The notes beneath the pieces are model-generated. The model worked only from the letters and a program-made list of their open reading frames with translations, had not been told where the DNA came from and searched no databases. From the NCBI GenBank assembly GCA_947469285.1, contig CANIOW010000027.1, positions 1 to 38,523 on the forward strand: DNA of 38,523 nucleotides, written 5' to 3'. Source of the stretch: Gammaproteobacteria bacterium. Lineage in GTDB: Bacteria > Pseudomonadota > Gammaproteobacteria > Steroidobacterales > Steroidobacteraceae. Every line of letters starts with the position of its first letter. Position 1 is the stretch's first letter. The position numbers were made by a program, and so were the translations under genes. Below, one piece after another: positions 9,965-20,594 of the stretch.

Positions 9965-10005
9965 ACTACACCCCCGATCGCAAGAGTTCGGTTTGGTTGG
10001 TGGTT

Positions 10006-10039
10006 AAACGGGCGGAGCCTAACGGTTCCACCCGTTTTT
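10006..10039 (+). terminator. Rho-independent terminator after dapB
   Basis: An inverted repeat with outer arms AAACGGG / CCCGTTT and inner GGA/TCC and CC/GG pairs around a TAAC loop (10006-10037), ending in a run of T. It separates the dnaJ-dapB transcript from carA, which therefore probably has its own promoter in the remaining 60 bp, where I see only a short palindrome GCGTTAACGC (10054-10063) and no clear -10/-35 pair. Confidence 0.75.
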
Positions 10040-10103
10040 CGTATGCATGCGCCGCGTTAACGCCGTGCGCCGTACGGGCCGCCCCTGGATGGTTGGAGCG
10101 CCC

Positions 10104-11279
10104 GTGACGATACCTGCATTGCTGGCCTTGGAAGACGGATCGGTCTTTCGGGGTATTTCGGTTGGGGCCAAAGGCAATGCCTCGGGCGAGGTGGTCTTTA
10201 ATACCGCCATGACGGGCTATCAGGAGATCCTCACTGACCCGTCCTACTCGCGCCAGATGGTGACCCTTACCTATCCGCACATCGGCAACACCGGCGCCAA
10301 CGCTGAAGACATGGAATCTTCCGCCATTCATGCCGCCGGCCTGATCATTCGCGACCTGCCGCGGCTACACAGCAGCTGGCGTGCCGCTGAATCGCTGGAA
10401 AGTTTCCTGCTACGTGGCAAGGTGGTGGCGATTGCCGACATCGACACGCGCCGGCTGACGCGCGTGTTGCGCGAAAAAGGCGCCCAGGCCGGTTGCATCA
10501 TGACCGGCGAGCAGATTGACGAGTCCGCGGCCGTTCGCGCGGCGCGTTCGTTTCCTGGCCTGAAGGGCATGGACCTGGCCAAGGTGGTCAGTACCCGCGT
10601 CCGCTATGACTGGAACGATGGCAGTGTTTGGCATGACGAGACCACGCCGCGCGGTGCCCGCCCGCTGAACCGCCTGCACGTGGTGGCCTACGACTTCGGC
10701 ATCAAGCGCAACATCCTGCGGTATCTGGCCGATCTGGATTGCCGTATTAGCGTGGTGCCGGCGCAAACCCCGGCGGCTGAAGTGCTGGCCTTGGCACCCG
10801 ATGGCATCTTCCTGTCGAATGGCCCGGGGGACCCAGCTCCCTGCAGCTACGCGATCGCTGCCATTCGCGATTTCCTCATGACCGACATTCCGGTGTTTGG
10901 TATTTGCCTCGGCCATCAGTTGCTGGGCTTGGCGGCGGGTGCGCAGACCTTAAAGATGAAGTTTGGTCACCATGGCGCTAACCACCCGGTGCAAGACCTC
11001 CGCACTGGGCAGGTGCTGATCACCAGCCAAAACCATGGGTTTGCGGTGGACGAAAGTACTTTGCCAGCGAATGTTCAGGCGACCCATCGTTCGTTGTTCG
11101 ATGGTTCACTGCAAGGACTCGCCTTCACTGATCGGTCGGCCTTTAGCTTCCAGGGGCATCCCGAAGCCAGCCCAGGTCCGCGTGATGTGAAACCCCTGTT
11201 TGATCATTTCCTCGCCTTGATGATGCGTCGCGTCCAGCTGCATGGCGGCGGCTTGTATCGTCCGACCGGGGAGGCCTGA
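10104..11279 (+). CDS. carA: Carbamoyl-phosphate synthase small (glutaminase) subunit CarA
   Basis: Hydrolyses glutamine and passes ammonia to CarB to make carbamoyl phosphate for pyrimidine and arginine synthesis. The N-terminal CPSase domain shows [13 protein letters not shown] (5-17), [18 protein letters not shown] (31-48) and [10 protein letters not shown]. The class I glutaminase domain has the nucleophile Cys268 in [10 protein letters not shown] and the His352/Glu354 pair in GHPEASPG. All match E. coli numbering to within one residue. I chose GTG 10104, preceded by GGAG at 10095-10098, since it aligns with the E. coli N-terminus; upstream ATGs (10047, 10089) would add non-conserved residues. 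carB begins 3 bp after the stop. Confidence 0.96.
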   Translation: MTIPALLALEDGSVFRGISVGAKGNASGEVVFNTAMTGYQEILTDPSYSRQMVTLTYPHIGNTGANAEDMESSAIHAAGLIIRDLPRLHSSWRAAESLESFLLRGKVVAIADIDTRRLTRVLREKGAQAGCIMTGEQIDESAAVRAARSFPGLKGMDLAKVVSTRVRYDWNDGSVWHDETTPRGARPLNRLHVVAYDFGIKRNILRYLADLDCRISVVPAQTPAAEVLALAPDGIFLSNGPGDPAPCSYAIAAIRDFLMTDIPVFGICLGHQLLGLAAGAQTLKMKFGHHGANHPVQDLRTGQVLITSQNHGFAVDESTLPANVQATHRSLFDGSLQGLAFTDRSAFSFQGHPEASPGPRDVKPLFDHFLALMMRRVQLHGGGLYRPTGEA

Positions 11280-11282
11280 ACC

Positions 11283-14200
11283 ATGCCAAAACGTACTGAC
11301 CTGAAAAGCATCCTCATCATTGGTGCCGGGCCGATCGTCATTGGTCAGGCCTGCGAGTTCGACTACTCCGGCGCACAGGCTTGCAAGGCGTTGCGCGAGG
11401 AGGGCTACCGCGTCGTGCTGGTGAACTCCAATCCCGCCACGATCATGACCGACCCGGAAAGTGCCGACGCTATCTATATCGAGCCGGTGAACTGGCGCAC
11501 GGTCGCCCGTATCATTGAAAAAGAACGCCCCGATGCGGTGCTGCCCACCATGGGTGGGCAAACGGCACTGAACTGCGCGTTAGATCTGGTGCGCGAAGGC
11601 GTGCTGGAGAAGTATGGCGTGGAGCTGATCGGCGCCTCGCGTGAAGCCATCGACATGGCTGAGGACCGCGAGCTGTTCAAGGCCGCCATGACCGAGATTG
11701 GCCTGGCGACGCCACACGCACGGGTTGCCCACACCATGGAAGAAGCGCTGGCCGCGCAGCCGGACATCGGTTATCCGACAGTCATTCGCCCATCGTTCAC
11801 GATGGGCGGTTCGGGCGGCGGTATCGCTTACAACCGCCAAGAATTCGAAACCATCGTGGGGCGTGGTTTGGCAGCGTCGCCCACCAGTCAGGTACTGCTG
11901 GAGCAGTCGGTGCTGGGCTGGAAGGAATACGAGATGGAGGTGGTTCGCGACCGCGCGGACAATTGCATCATCATCTGCTCGATCGAAAATCTTGATCCGA
12001 TGGGCGTGCACACGGGAGATTCCATCACCGTGGCGCCGGCGCAGACGCTGACGGACAAAGAGTACCAGCGCATGCGCGATGCCAGCATCGCGGTGTTGCG
12101 CAAGATTGGGGTCGACACCGGCGGCTCGAACGTGCAGTTCGCCATCAACCCGGCAAATGGCGACATGATCGTCATCGAAATGAACCCGCGCGTCTCGCGT
12201 TCTTCGGCTCTGGCCTCGAAGGCCACTGGCTTTCCGATCGCCAAGGTGGCCGCAAAGCTGGCGGTGGGTTACACGCTGGACGAACTGCGCAATGAAATCA
12301 CCGGCGGTGCCACACCGGCGTCGTTTGAGCCGAGCATTGACTACGTGGTCACCAAGGTGCCGCGCTTCACCTTTGAAAAATTCCCGGGCGCCAATTCACG
12401 GCTCACCACCCAGATGAAGTCGGTGGGCGAGGCGATGGCCATTGGACGCACGCTGCAAGAAAGCTTGCACAAGGCCTTGCGCAGCCTCGAAACGGGTTTG
12501 GACGGGTTCACCGAGCGTTTCCCGCAGGCGGGCTTGCAGCCGCTCGGCGATGAGCAGCGCGAAAAACTCGATTACGAGCTGCGGCACGCTGGCCCGGAAC
12601 GGCTGCTGTATGTGGGTGACGCTTTCCGCGACGGCTGGACGCTGGAGCAGGTGTACGCCGCCACTGCCATCGACCCGTGGTTTCTTTCGCAAATCGAAGA
12701 TCTCATTAACGAGGAACGTGCAGTACGTCTTGCCGGTTTGGCGGCACTCGATCTGGCGCGGCTGCGCACCTTGAAACGTAAAGGCTTTGCCGATATGCGT
12801 CTGGCGCGCCTGCTGGGCGTCCAGGAAGCGGTCATCCGTCAGCGGCGCATCGCCTTTGGCTTGCATCCAGTTTATAAACGCGTCGACACCTGTGCCGCGG
12901 AGTTCGCTACTTCCACGGCTTATCTCTATTCCACTTATGAAGAAGAGTGTGAGGCGCTCCCGAGCGACCGCAAGAAGATCATGATTCTTGGCGGCGGACC
13001 TAACCGCATCGGTCAAGGCATCGAGTTCGATTACTGCTGCGTCCATGCGGCACTCGCGCTGCGGGAAGATGGCTACGAAACCATCATGGTCAACTGTAAC
13101 CCCGAGACGGTGTCTACCGATTACGACACCTCGGACCGCTTGTATTTCGAACCGCTGACTTTCGAAGACGTGATGGAGATCATCACGAAAGAAAAGCCGG
13201 TGGGGGTCATCGTGCAGTATGGCGGACAGACACCGCTCAAGCTGTCACGCGCACTGGCGGCGGCGGGCGCCCCTATCATTGGCACCACCCCAGATAGCAT
13301 TGATGTGGCCGAAGACCGTGAGCGCTTTCAGGTGCTCATTCAAGAGCTGGGGCTCAAGCAGCCCGCGAATGCAACGGCACGGGAAGAGGAGCAAGCCGTA
13401 CGGCTCGCCCGCGAAGTGGGCTATCCGCTCGTGGTGCGCCCCAGCTATGTGTTGGGTGGACGCGCCATGGAAGTGGTCTTCAATGAGGAAGACCTGCGCA
13501 CCTACATGACCGAGGCGGTCAAGGTGTCGAACGACAGTCCGGTGCTGTTGGATCGCTTTTTGGATCTGGCGATTGAAGTGGATGTGGATGCCATCTGCGA
13601 CGGTCAAGACGTGCTGATCGGCGGCATCATGGAGCACATCGAACAAGCCGGCGTGCACTCTGGCGACTCGAGTTGTTCGCTGCCGCCGTATTCGCTTTCG
13701 GCCGCGGTGCAAGATGAATTGCGCGAGCAGACCTGTCGCATGGCGCGGGCGCTGAATGTGGTGGGTTTGATGAACGTGCAGTTCGCCATCCAGAATGGCG
13801 TGGTGTATGTGCTGGAGGTCAATCCGCGGGCTTCGCGTACGGTGCCGTTCGTTTCCAAGGCCATTGGTCGCCCGCTGGCGAAGATTGCCGCACGGGTGAT
13901 GGTCGGTAAATCGCTGGTGGAGCAAGGGGCGACCGTGGAGCGCGTGCCGCCGTTCTACTCCGTGAAAGAAGCGGTGTTTCCGTTCAATAAGTTCCCCGAT
14001 GCCGACCCTATTCTCGGCCCGGAAATGAAGTCGACCGGCGAAGTGATGGGGACGGGCCGTACCTTTGGCGAAGCCTATGCCAAGGCGCAGACGGGCTCTG
14101 GCGTCATACTGCCGCGCAGTGGGCGGGCCTTCCTGTCGCTGCGCGATCGCGACAAGCCCAGCGCCGGTGAACTGGCGCGGCGCCTCATCGGCCACGGTTT

Positions 14201-14519
14201 TGAAATCGTCGCTACCGTCGGCACAGCCGAGGTGTTGGAGCAGCAAAGCATCCCGTGTCTGCGCGTGCTCAAGGTGCGCGAAGGGCGCCCGCATTGCGTT
14301 GATATGATCATGAACGATGAGATCCATCTCATCGTCAACACCACGGAAGGCAAACAGGCGGTGCGCGAGTCGCGCTCGATCCGCCGCGAGGCGGTGGCCC
14401 GCCGCGTGACTTACTACACTACTTTGCCCGGTGCCCGGGCCACATGTGATGCCCTCGACCACCTCGACGAGGTGGCCGTGAACCGGCTGCAGGACCTGCA
14501 TAGGGAGTTGGAAGCGTGA
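11283..14519 (+). CDS. carB: Carbamoyl-phosphate synthase large subunit CarB
   Basis: The synthetase subunit, 1078 residues. It contains the two homologous ATP-grasp halves: the first begins [20 protein letters not shown] (about 12-31) and the second [18 protein letters not shown] (about 563-580). Each half has its own VRPSF/VRPSY lid and EMNPR/EVNPR metal-binding motif ([19 protein letters not shown] and [19 protein letters not shown]). An oligomerization region lies between them, and the allosteric MGS-like domain starts at about 940 and includes the segment [10 protein letters not shown]. No key residue appears lost. It is translationally coupled to greA by a 4-bp GTGA overlap. Confidence 0.98.
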   Translation: MPKRTDLKSILIIGAGPIVIGQACEFDYSGAQACKALREEGYRVVLVNSNPATIMTDPESADAIYIEPVNWRTVARIIEKERPDAVLPTMGGQTALNCALDLVREGVLEKYGVELIGASREAIDMAEDRELFKAAMTEIGLATPHARVAHTMEEALAAQPDIGYPTVIRPSFTMGGSGGGIAYNRQEFETIVGRGLAASPTSQVLLEQSVLGWKEYEMEVVRDRADNCIIICSIENLDPMGVHTGDSITVAPAQTLTDKEYQRMRDASIAVLRKIGVDTGGSNVQFAINPANGDMIVIEMNPRVSRSSALASKATGFPIAKVAAKLAVGYTLDELRNEITGGATPASFEPSIDYVVTKVPRFTFEKFPGANSRLTTQMKSVGEAMAIGRTLQESLHKALRSLETGLDGFTERFPQAGLQPLGDEQREKLDYELRHAGPERLLYVGDAFRDGWTLEQVYAATAIDPWFLSQIEDLINEERAVRLAGLAALDLARLRTLKRKGFADMRLARLLGVQEAVIRQRRIAFGLHPVYKRVDTCAAEFATSTAYLYSTYEEECEALPSDRKKIMILGGGPNRIGQGIEFDYCCVHAALALREDGYETIMVNCNPETVSTDYDTSDRLYFEPLTFEDVMEIITKEKPVGVIVQYGGQTPLKLSRALAAAGAPIIGTTPDSIDVAEDRERFQVLIQELGLKQPANATAREEEQAVRLAREVGYPLVVRPSYVLGGRAMEVVFNEEDLRTYMTEAVKVSNDSPVLLDRFLDLAIEVDVDAICDGQDVLIGGIMEHIEQAGVHSGDSSCSLPPYSLSAAVQDELREQTCRMARALNVVGLMNVQFAIQNGVVYVLEVNPRASRTVPFVSKAIGRPLAKIAARVMVGKSLVEQGATVERVPPFYSVKEAVFPFNKFPDADPILGPEMKSTGEVMGTGRTFGEAYAKAQTGSGVILPRSGRAFLSLRDRDKPSAGELARRLIGHGFEIVATVGTAEVLEQQSIPCLRVLKVREGRPHCVDMIMNDEIHLIVNTTEGKQAVRESRSIRREAVARRVTYYTTLPGARATCDALDHLDEVAVNRLQDLHRELEA

Positions 14520-14992
14520 CCCGCCGTCCCATTACCGCCCGAGGCGCAGAGCGTCTTCGGGCCGAGCTGAAAAAGCTCAAGAGCGAGGACCGTCCGACGG
14601 TCATCAAGGCCATTGCTGAGGCCCGTGGCCACGGCGATCTCTCGGAAAATGCTGAATACCATGCGGCCCGTGAGCAGCAGGGGTTCATCGAAGGCCGCAT
14701 CGGCGAAATCGAGGGCCGCCTGTCGATGGCGGAGATTATCGATGTGGCCAAGTTGCCGCAGAATGGCAAGGTGTTCTTCGGCGCGACGGTTGAGATTGAA
14801 GACTGCGACAGCGGTAAGCGCTTCACCTACCAGGTGGTGGGGGAAGACGAGGCGGATATTCGCCTCAACCTCATCGCCATTACCTCGCCCATCGCCCGTG
14901 CGCTGGTCGGCAAGGTGCAGGGCGACGAAGTAGACGTGGACGCGCCTGGTGGCCGCCGCTCCTATGAGATTGTCGGCGTGCGCTACGAGTGA
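14516..14992 (+). CDS. greA: Transcription elongation factor GreA
   Basis: Rescues backtracked RNA polymerase by stimulating transcript cleavage. The N-terminal coiled-coil finger contains the conserved [16 protein letters not shown], with the acidic tip residues Asp and Glu, and the C-terminal FKBP-like domain ends [18 protein letters not shown], the usual GreA finish. At 158 residues it has normal length. The start is GTG 14516 overlapping the carB stop (GTGA). The stop in turn overlaps the GTG start of the next membrane-protein gene in the same way, so carB, greA and the DUF4149 gene form a chain of overlapping starts. Confidence 0.97.
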   Translation: MTRRPITARGAERLRAELKKLKSEDRPTVIKAIAEARGHGDLSENAEYHAAREQQGFIEGRIGEIEGRLSMAEIIDVAKLPQNGKVFFGATVEIEDCDSGKRFTYQVVGEDEADIRLNLIAITSPIARALVGKVQGDEVDVDAPGGRRSYEIVGVRYE

Positions 14993-15420
14993 ACAGTCCG
15001 CTGGTCACCGGGGTGTTGCGGGTGTTGCTCACGGCCTGGGCCGGCGCCACTTGGGCGGTAGTGGCCTGGATAGCACCGGCGGTGTTTAGCGTGGTGGCAC
15101 CGGAGGCCGGACGCGGTCTGGCCGGTGAAATGGCCGGCCATTTGTTTCGCGGGTTGGCCTTTGGCGGGTTGGCGGCCGGGGTGGTGATCGGCGCCCTGTG
15201 GTACCGCGCGCGCGCACTCGACCGGCGCAGCCTGTGGGTGTTGCTGGTCGCCATGGCCGCGCCGCTGATCAGTGAAAACTTCCTGCGGCCCCTGCTGGAA
15301 GCGGCCCGTGCTGGAGGCCAGCCAGATGCCAGCTTCGCGCTGCTGCACGCTGCTTCGGCGGCGCTTTACGTGCTGGCCAGTGCTGCGCTCGGCTGGCTGG
15401 TGGTGCGGCGCGGGCGGTGA
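14989..15420 (+). CDS. DUF4149-type integral membrane protein
   Basis: A 143-residue hydrophobic protein with four predicted transmembrane segments, at about 5-34, 50-68, 80-98 and 115-138. The segment [19 protein letters not shown] and the position between greA and yhbY match DUF4149/TMEM205-like proteins found at this place in Pseudomonas and relatives. The function is unknown. The GTG start overlaps the greA stop (14990-14992), and the gene converges on yhbY with a 7-bp gap. The family assignment is from pattern and context; the presence of a membrane protein is certain. Confidence 0.82.
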   Translation: MNSPLVTGVLRVLLTAWAGATWAVVAWIAPAVFSVVAPEAGRGLAGEMAGHLFRGLAFGGLAAGVVIGALWYRARALDRRSLWVLLVAMAAPLISENFLRPLLEAARAGGQPDASFALLHAASAALYVLASAALGWLVVRRGR

Positions 15421-15427
15421 CAGCGTT

Positions 15428-15727
15428 TCAGGTGGCGGGTAGGACGATGCGGGTTAGCTTCGCCTTCGGCCGAAAGAACAGGCCGACATGGCCGATGCGC
15501 TGGACGAGCGTGCTCGAGGTGCCCGCTGCCAGTTGCTGCAGGACGGCATCTCGGTCTTCGCGCTCGCCCACCCGGGCGGTCACTTTGATCAGTTCGTGGT
15601 GGGTCAGCGCCAGGTCCATTTCGCGAATGACGGCCTCGGTGAGCCCATGCTGGCCTAGCATGACGACGGGCTTCAGCGCGTGGCCAAGGCGGCGCAAGTG
15701 TTTTTTCTGGTTTTCAGACAGTTCCAT
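15428..15727 (-). CDS. yhbY: Ribosome assembly RNA-binding protein YhbY (CRM domain)
   Basis: A single CRM-domain protein that binds the 50S precursor. From ATG 15727 it reads MELSENQKKHLRRLGHALKP, then VVMLGQHGLTEAVIREMDLA with the GxxG-type loop, LIKVTARVGEREDR and a C-terminal VQRIGHVGLFFRPK strand. The 99 residues fit the family. Upstream ATGs (15760, 15775) would overlap rlmE and add unrelated residues. A TATACT -10-like sequence lies just upstream on the minus strand in the very short divergent gap with rlmE (31 bp). The start has GAGG almost abutting the ATG, an unusually tight spacing. Confidence 0.93.
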   Translation of the reverse strand: MELSENQKKHLRRLGHALKPVVMLGQHGLTEAVIREMDLALTHHELIKVTARVGEREDRDAVLQQLAAGTSSTLVQRIGHVGLFFRPKAKLTRIVLPAT

Positions 15728-15758
15728 CCTCGTAGTATACGGCAGGGCGGGTTGACCC

Positions 15759-16385
15759 ATGGCGAAACGCAGCAAAAGCAGCGGACGCTGGCTCGATGAA
15801 CATCACAACGATGAATTCGTGTTGCGCGCTCGCGCTGAAGGCTGGCGTTCCCGAGCGGTTTACAAGCTTGAAGAAATCGCCCGCGCGGAACGGCTGTTCA
15901 AGCCCGGCATGGTGGCGGTGGACCTCGGCGCCGCCCCGGGCAGTTGGAGTCAATATCTGGCCCGCTACCTGAAAGGCACGGGCGAGGTGTTCGCGCTCGA
16001 CATCCTGCCGATGGAGGGTGTGCACGGGGTGACCTTCGTGGAGGGGGATTTCCGTGAAGAGGTCGTTTATCAGCAATTGGTAGACCTGCTAGCCGGGCGG
16101 CCGGTAGACCTTGTTTTGTCGGACATGGCCCCCAACATGTCCGGAGTGGACGCCGTGGACCAGCCCCGGGCGATGTATTTAGCAGAACTCGCCCTCGAAT
16201 TTGCCGCCAAGACCGTAAAACCGGGCGGCGCTTTCCTGTCGAAGGTGTTCCAGGGCGCGGGATTTGAGAGCTACGTCAAGGCGGCGCGGGTACATTTCAC
16301 GAGTGTGAGGCTAAAAAAGCCAAAGGCGTCACGGCCTCGCAGTCCTGAAGTGTACTTGCTGGCGACTGGCCGGCGTGCGGTGTAG
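15759..16385 (+). CDS. rlmE: 23S rRNA (uridine-2'-O-)-methyltransferase RlmE (FtsJ/RrmJ)
   Basis: Methylates U2552 of 23S rRNA in late 50S assembly, using SAM. The SAM-binding motif VDLGAAPGSWSQYLA lies at 55-69. The catalytic K-D-K-E tetrad is present as Lys36, Asp122 (SDMAPNMSG), Lys162 (FLSKVFQG) and Glu197 (RPRSPEVYLLA), each two residues before its E. coli equivalent. The length of 208 is standard. ATG 15759 sits in the divergent gap with yhbY. It is followed by ftsH after 60 bp that contain two hairpins; rlmE-ftsH is a conserved pair. Confidence 0.96.
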   Translation: MAKRSKSSGRWLDEHHNDEFVLRARAEGWRSRAVYKLEEIARAERLFKPGMVAVDLGAAPGSWSQYLARYLKGTGEVFALDILPMEGVHGVTFVEGDFREEVVYQQLVDLLAGRPVDLVLSDMAPNMSGVDAVDQPRAMYLAELALEFAAKTVKPGGAFLSKVFQGAGFESYVKAARVHFTSVRLKKPKASRPRSPEVYLLATGRRAV

Positions 16386-16395
16386 AGTCTTTGCA

Positions 16396-16433
16396 GTCTG
16401 CGCCAAGCGCAGACGACCGGCCGCTAAACGGCC
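16396..16433 (+). promoter_or_regulatory. Tandem hairpins in the rlmE-ftsH gap
   Basis: Two consecutive inverted repeats fill the gap: GTCTGCGC-CAA-GCGCAGAC (16396-16414, perfect 8-bp stem) and GGCCG-CTAAA-CGGCC (16419-16433, perfect 5-bp stem). Neither has a following T-run. The second ends one base before the ftsH Shine-Dalgarno GAGGAG (16435-16440), so these are more likely mRNA processing or translation-control structures than terminators. Confidence 0.55.
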
Positions 16434-16445
16434 TGAGGAGCTAAG

Positions 16446-18356
16446 TTGAACGACATGACCAAGAATATCTTCATCTGGGTGGCCATCGCAGCAGCGCTGC
16501 TGATGATCGTTCAGACCTTCAACGGCAAGAGTTCGGCTCCTGAGCCCATGGCGTATTCCCAGTTCCTCACCGAAGTGAAGAACAACAACGTGCGCACCGT
16601 GCAATTCCGCGGCGACACCATTGAAGGTAAGACCGCCAGCGGCCAGCCGTTTAACACGGTCAGCCCGGAAACCGACAACACCGCCGTTATCGGCGAACTG
16701 TCCAAGCACGGCATCACTTTTTCGGCCGCGGCTCCCGAAAAGCCGGGCCTGCTAATGCAGTTGTTCGTGAACTCCTTCCCGGTGCTGCTGCTGATTGGCC
16801 TGTGGGTCTACTTCATGCGGCAAATGCAGGGCGGTGGCAACGGCCGCGGCGCCATGAGCTTTGGCAAGAGCCGCGCCCGCATGCTGGGCGAAGACCAAAT
16901 TTCGGTCACGTTTGCTGACGTCGCCGGCGTGGACGAGGCCAAGGAAGAGGTCAAGGAAATTGTCGACTTCCTGAAGGACCCGGCCAAGTTTCAGAAGCTG
17001 GGTGGCAAGATCCCGAAAGGGGTGCTGATGGTCGGTGCCCCGGGTACCGGCAAAACGCTGCTGGCCCGCGCCATTGCCGGTGAAGCCAAGGTGCCGTTTT
17101 TCACCATCTCCGGCTCGGACTTTGTCGAGATGTTCGTCGGCGTGGGCGCCTCGCGTGTCCGTGACATGTTCGAACAAGCGAAGAAGCACGCGCCCTGCAT
17201 CATTTTCATCGACGAGATCGATGCGGTCGGCCGGCACCGTGGCGCTGGCCTTGGCGGTGGCCACGACGAGCGCGAGCAGACGCTGAACCAGTTGCTGGTC
17301 GAAATGGATGGCTTTGAGGGTAACGAGGGCATCATTGTCATCGCGGCCACCAACCGTCCGGACGTTCTGGACCCGGCGCTGCTGCGCCCGGGCCGCTTCG
17401 ACCGCCAGGTCGTGGTGAGCCTGCCAGACGTGCGCGGCCGTGAGCAGATCCTCAAAGTCCACATGCGCAAGGTGCCACTGGGCGACGATGTGAAGCCAGG
17501 CGTCATTGCCCGCGGCACACCCGGTTTTTCCGGCGCCGACTTGGCCAACCTGGTCAACGAAGCCGCCTTGTTCGCTGCCCGCGCTAACAAGCGCGTGGTC
17601 ACCATGGACGAATTCGATCGCGCCAAAGACAAGATCATGATGGGCGCCGAGCGCAAGTCGATGGTCATGAGCGAGGAAGAAAAGAAGCTCACCGCCTTCC
17701 ACGAGGCTGGACACGCGATCGTTGGTCTCACTGTGCCGGAGCACGACCCCGTCTACAAAGTCACCATCATTCCGCGCGGCCGCGCCCTGGGCGTAACCAT
17801 GTTCCTGCCGGAACAAGACCGCTACAGCAGCAGCAAACGCAGCCTAGAAAGCCGCATCTCGACCCTGTTTGGTGGACGGGTGGCAGAAGAGCTGGTGTTT
17901 GGTCCCGATGCCGTGACCACCGGCGCCTCCAACGACATCGAACGCGCTACCGATCTGGCGCGGAACATGGTGACGCGTTGGGGCCTGTCGGACCGCCTTG
18001 GCCCGCTGACCTACACCGAGGAAGAAGGCGAAGTGTTTCTCGGACGCTCCGTCAGCCAGCACAAGCAGGTGTCTGACGGCACAGCGCGCATCATCGACGA
18101 AGAAATTCGTCGGCTCATTGATGGCAACTACGAGCGCACCCGCACCATCCTGACGGAACATATGGTGCAGCTGCACAAGATGGCTGAGGCACTGATCAAA
18201 TACGAAACCATCGACGAGCACCAGATCGCCGACATCATGGCAGGCCGCGATCCGCGTCCGCCGGCGGATTGGGAAGACCTGACGCCGCCGTCGCCGCCAA
18301 GTGGTGGCGCGGCTGCCACGGCCACAACCGTGGTCGCTCCGGCGGGCCAGCACTGA
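16446..18356 (+). CDS. ftsH: ATP-dependent zinc metalloprotease FtsH
   Basis: A membrane-anchored AAA+ protease that degrades misfolded membrane proteins and regulators such as sigma-32 and LpxC. Transmembrane segments at about 7-24 and 106-124 flank a short periplasmic domain. The AAA module has Walker A GAPGTGKT (197-204), Walker [10 protein letters not shown] (252-260) and the second region of homology with [18 protein letters not shown] (303-320). The zinc protease site is HEAGH (419-423). Length 636. I chose TTG 16446 because GAGGAG lies 5 bp upstream; ATG 16455, three codons on, would be 14 bp from it. The C-terminal tail is Pro/Ala/Thr-rich. The stop region overlaps the start of folP. 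Confidence 0.97.
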   Translation: MNDMTKNIFIWVAIAAALLMIVQTFNGKSSAPEPMAYSQFLTEVKNNNVRTVQFRGDTIEGKTASGQPFNTVSPETDNTAVIGELSKHGITFSAAAPEKPGLLMQLFVNSFPVLLLIGLWVYFMRQMQGGGNGRGAMSFGKSRARMLGEDQISVTFADVAGVDEAKEEVKEIVDFLKDPAKFQKLGGKIPKGVLMVGAPGTGKTLLARAIAGEAKVPFFTISGSDFVEMFVGVGASRVRDMFEQAKKHAPCIIFIDEIDAVGRHRGAGLGGGHDEREQTLNQLLVEMDGFEGNEGIIVIAATNRPDVLDPALLRPGRFDRQVVVSLPDVRGREQILKVHMRKVPLGDDVKPGVIARGTPGFSGADLANLVNEAALFAARANKRVVTMDEFDRAKDKIMMGAERKSMVMSEEEKKLTAFHEAGHAIVGLTVPEHDPVYKVTIIPRGRALGVTMFLPEQDRYSSSKRSLESRISTLFGGRVAEELVFGPDAVTTGASNDIERATDLARNMVTRWGLSDRLGPLTYTEEEGEVFLGRSVSQHKQVSDGTARIIDEEIRRLIDGNYERTRTILTEHMVQLHKMAEALIKYETIDEHQIADIMAGRDPRPPADWEDLTPPSPPSGGAAATATTVVAPAGQH

Positions 18357-19207
18357 GCTCGCTCGTCTGCGGCTCGCGCCGCTTGTCGTTTAGCACTCCC
18401 GTGGTGATGGGGGTGCTCAATGTCACCCCCGATTCTTTCTCGGATGGCGGGCGTCACGCCGGCGTCGCTGCGGCGCTCGCGCATGCGCGGCGCATGGTAG
18501 AAGAGGGCGCGACTATCGTCGATGTCGGTGGCGAATCCACCCGTCCTGGGGCCACTCCGGTGTCGGTGGAGGAAGAACTGTCCCGGGTGATTCCGGTGGT
18601 CGAGGCCCTCGCCCGCGAACTCGATGTGATCATTTCCGTCGACACCAGTCAGCCGGCCGTCATTGTGGCGGCGACCACCGCCGGTGCTCAGCTGATCAAC
18701 GACGTGCGCGGCCTGCAACGGCCTGGCGCACTGCAGGCTGCTGCCGCGTCGGGGGCGGCGGTGTGCCTCATGCATATGCAGGGTGAGCCTGGCACGATGC
18801 AGCAGGCGCCAGCCTACGGCGATGTGGTGGCGGAGGTGCGCCGCTGGCTTGAAGCTCGGCTGGTCGTCTGTCAGGCCGCTGGCATTGCCCCGGAGCGGTG
18901 GCTGGTCGACCCGGGCTTTGGGTTTGGTAAAACGCTGGCGCACAACCTCACGCTGCTCGCGCGGTTGGGAGAGACGGCCCCGGCGGGCGTGCCGCTGTTG
19001 GTGGGATTGTCACGCAAGTCAATGCTGGGCAGCATCACCGGGCGGGGAGTGGGCGATCGGCTCGCCGCCGGGGTGGCGGCGGCGGCGCTGGCGGTGCGCG
19101 CGGGTGCTTTCATCGTGCGCACGCACGATGTGGGCGCTACAGTGGACGCCGTTAAATGGGCGGCGGCCGTGCGGGCTGCCAGCGAGCCTGCGGGCCGACA
19201 GGAGTAG
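18353..19207 (+). CDS. folP: Dihydropteroate synthase FolP
   Basis: Condenses p-aminobenzoate with dihydropterin pyrophosphate in folate synthesis; the sulfonamide target. The TIM-barrel hallmarks are [17 protein letters not shown] near the N-terminus, a GGESTRPGA loop, [36 protein letters not shown] and VGLSRKS. The start is uncertain: no ATG is available in a plausible place. A CTG at 18353 overlaps the ftsH TGA (CTGA) and gives about the right distance to the first motif, so I used it; TTG 18383 would shorten the N-terminus by 10 residues, and TTG 18269 would overlap ftsH by 88 bp. The C-terminal helices are complete. glmM follows after 3 bp. Confidence 0.93.
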   Translation: MSSLVCGSRRLSFSTPVVMGVLNVTPDSFSDGGRHAGVAAALAHARRMVEEGATIVDVGGESTRPGATPVSVEEELSRVIPVVEALARELDVIISVDTSQPAVIVAATTAGAQLINDVRGLQRPGALQAAAASGAAVCLMHMQGEPGTMQQAPAYGDVVAEVRRWLEARLVVCQAAGIAPERWLVDPGFGFGKTLAHNLTLLARLGETAPAGVPLLVGLSRKSMLGSITGRGVGDRLAAGVAAAALAVRAGAFIVRTHDVGATVDAVKWAAAVRAASEPAGRQE

Positions 19208-19210
19208 ACA

Positions 19211-20545
19211 ATGGCACGACGATATTTCGGTACCGATGGCGTGCGTGGGCGAGTAGGCGAACACCCGATGACGGTGGATTTCGCCTTGCGCCTCGCCAGT
19301 GCCGCCGCACGCGTGTTGGCCCCACAGGGGGGCGGCACGGTGCTGATTGGCAAGGACACCCGCGTTTCCGGTTACCTGTTTGAGAGTGCACTGGAAGCGG
19401 GCTTTGTTGCCGCTGGCGTTAACGTCAAACTCATTGGGCCACTGCCGACGCCTGGCATCGCCTACATGACGCAGCGTCTGGGCTGCAATTTCGGCGTGGT
19501 CATCAGTGCCTCGCACAACGCCTTTGAGGACAATGGCATCAAGTTTTTTGACGGCGCCGGCGCCAAGCTGTCCGACGCTATTGAGGAAGCGATCGAAGCG
19601 ATTATCGATGAGCCGCCAGTGACCCGCGATAGCCGTCAGCTCGGGCGCGCGGTTCGTCTGGAGAAGGCCATCGATGACTATGGGGCTTTTTGCCGCGGCA
19701 CCTTACCGCCGGGCATGAACCTGGAGGGCATGAAGGTGGTGGTCGATTGCGCCAATGGCGCGGGCTACAAGGTGGCGCCCCGCGTGCTGGCCGACCTGGG
19801 TGCCGAAATCATCCCCATCGGCTGTTCACCGAACGGCCGCAACATCAACGCTGGGTGTGGTTCTACCGCGCCGGATTTACTGCAACTCACGGTGTTGGGT
19901 ACGCAATCGCATGTCGGCATTGCGCTGGATGGCGACGGTGACCGCTTGGTCATGGTGGACCATTTGGGTCGGCTGGTGGACGGCGACCAGCTGCTGTTCA
20001 TTTTGGCGCGGGCGCGCCACGCGGCCGGGGCGCTGCCTGGGCCCGTGGTCGGTACCCTCATGAGCAATCTGGGTCTGGAGCAGTCACTCACCCGACTTGG
20101 CATCCCCTTCCGGCGCGCCGCCGTTGGTGACCGCTACGTGCTGGCCGTGCTGCGCGAGGAGGGCGGCGTACTGGGCGGGGAAACCTCGGGTCATCTGCTG
20201 TGTCTTGACCGGACGACTACCGGTGATGGGCTGGTCAGTGCGCTGCAGGTGCTGGCGGTGATGCAGGAAACGGGACAGTCGCTGGCGCAGTTGGCGTCCG
20301 ACATGCCGAAATATCCGCAGGTGATGATCAACGTGCGAACCCCCCAGCGACTTGACGTTAACGGGAACGCGGCGATCCAAGCGGCGACTGCGGCCGCCGA
20401 ACGGCGTCTAGCGGCCGCCGGCCGCGTGGTGTTGCGGGCGTCCGGCACGGAACCCGTGATCCGTGTGATGGTGGAAGCCAGTGACCTGGAGACGGCACAA
20501 CGTGAGGCCGAGACACTGGCTGCAGTGGTGCGCGCGGCCGTCTGA
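19211..20545 (+). CDS. glmM: Phosphoglucosamine mutase GlmM
   Basis: Converts glucosamine-6-phosphate to glucosamine-1-phosphate for UDP-GlcNAc, the precursor of peptidoglycan and LPS. The N-terminus MARRYFGTDGVRGRVGEHPM is typical. The phosphoserine loop is VISASHNAFEDNGIKFF with Ser101, metal binding is DGDGDR (240-245), sugar specificity is GGETSGHLL, and the phosphate-binding loop is RASGTEPVIRVMVE. The 444 residues match the family. ATG 19211 follows CAGGAG inside the 3' end of folP. It is the usual folP-glmM pair. Confidence 0.97.
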   Translation: MARRYFGTDGVRGRVGEHPMTVDFALRLASAAARVLAPQGGGTVLIGKDTRVSGYLFESALEAGFVAAGVNVKLIGPLPTPGIAYMTQRLGCNFGVVISASHNAFEDNGIKFFDGAGAKLSDAIEEAIEAIIDEPPVTRDSRQLGRAVRLEKAIDDYGAFCRGTLPPGMNLEGMKVVVDCANGAGYKVAPRVLADLGAEIIPIGCSPNGRNINAGCGSTAPDLLQLTVLGTQSHVGIALDGDGDRLVMVDHLGRLVDGDQLLFILARARHAAGALPGPVVGTLMSNLGLEQSLTRLGIPFRRAAVGDRYVLAVLREEGGVLGGETSGHLLCLDRTTTGDGLVSALQVLAVMQETGQSLAQLASDMPKYPQVMINVRTPQRLDVNGNAAIQAATAAAERRLAAAGRVVLRASGTEPVIRVMVEASDLETAQREAETLAAVVRAAV

Positions 20546-20594
20546 GCCTGAATCTGCCGGCAGCTCCTGCTGCGGTGCGTGGCGGCCGCTAGCA

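Noticed and set aside
10047-10103. An N-terminal extension of CarA from upstream ATGs
   Set aside because: GTG 10104 has a better Shine-Dalgarno and reproduces the E. coli N-terminus; the extra residues are Arg-rich and not conserved.
13245-14501. A 418-codon antisense frame inside carB
   Set aside because: Lies wholly within the conserved second half of CarB; composition is of the shadow type.
18389-18420. TTAGCACTC followed by GTGCTCAA, resembling a CIRCE operator
   Set aside because: The second arm is not GAGTGCTAA and the spacing is wrong. The sequence encodes the conserved dihydropteroate synthase segment [10 protein letters not shown], so it is a coding coincidence.
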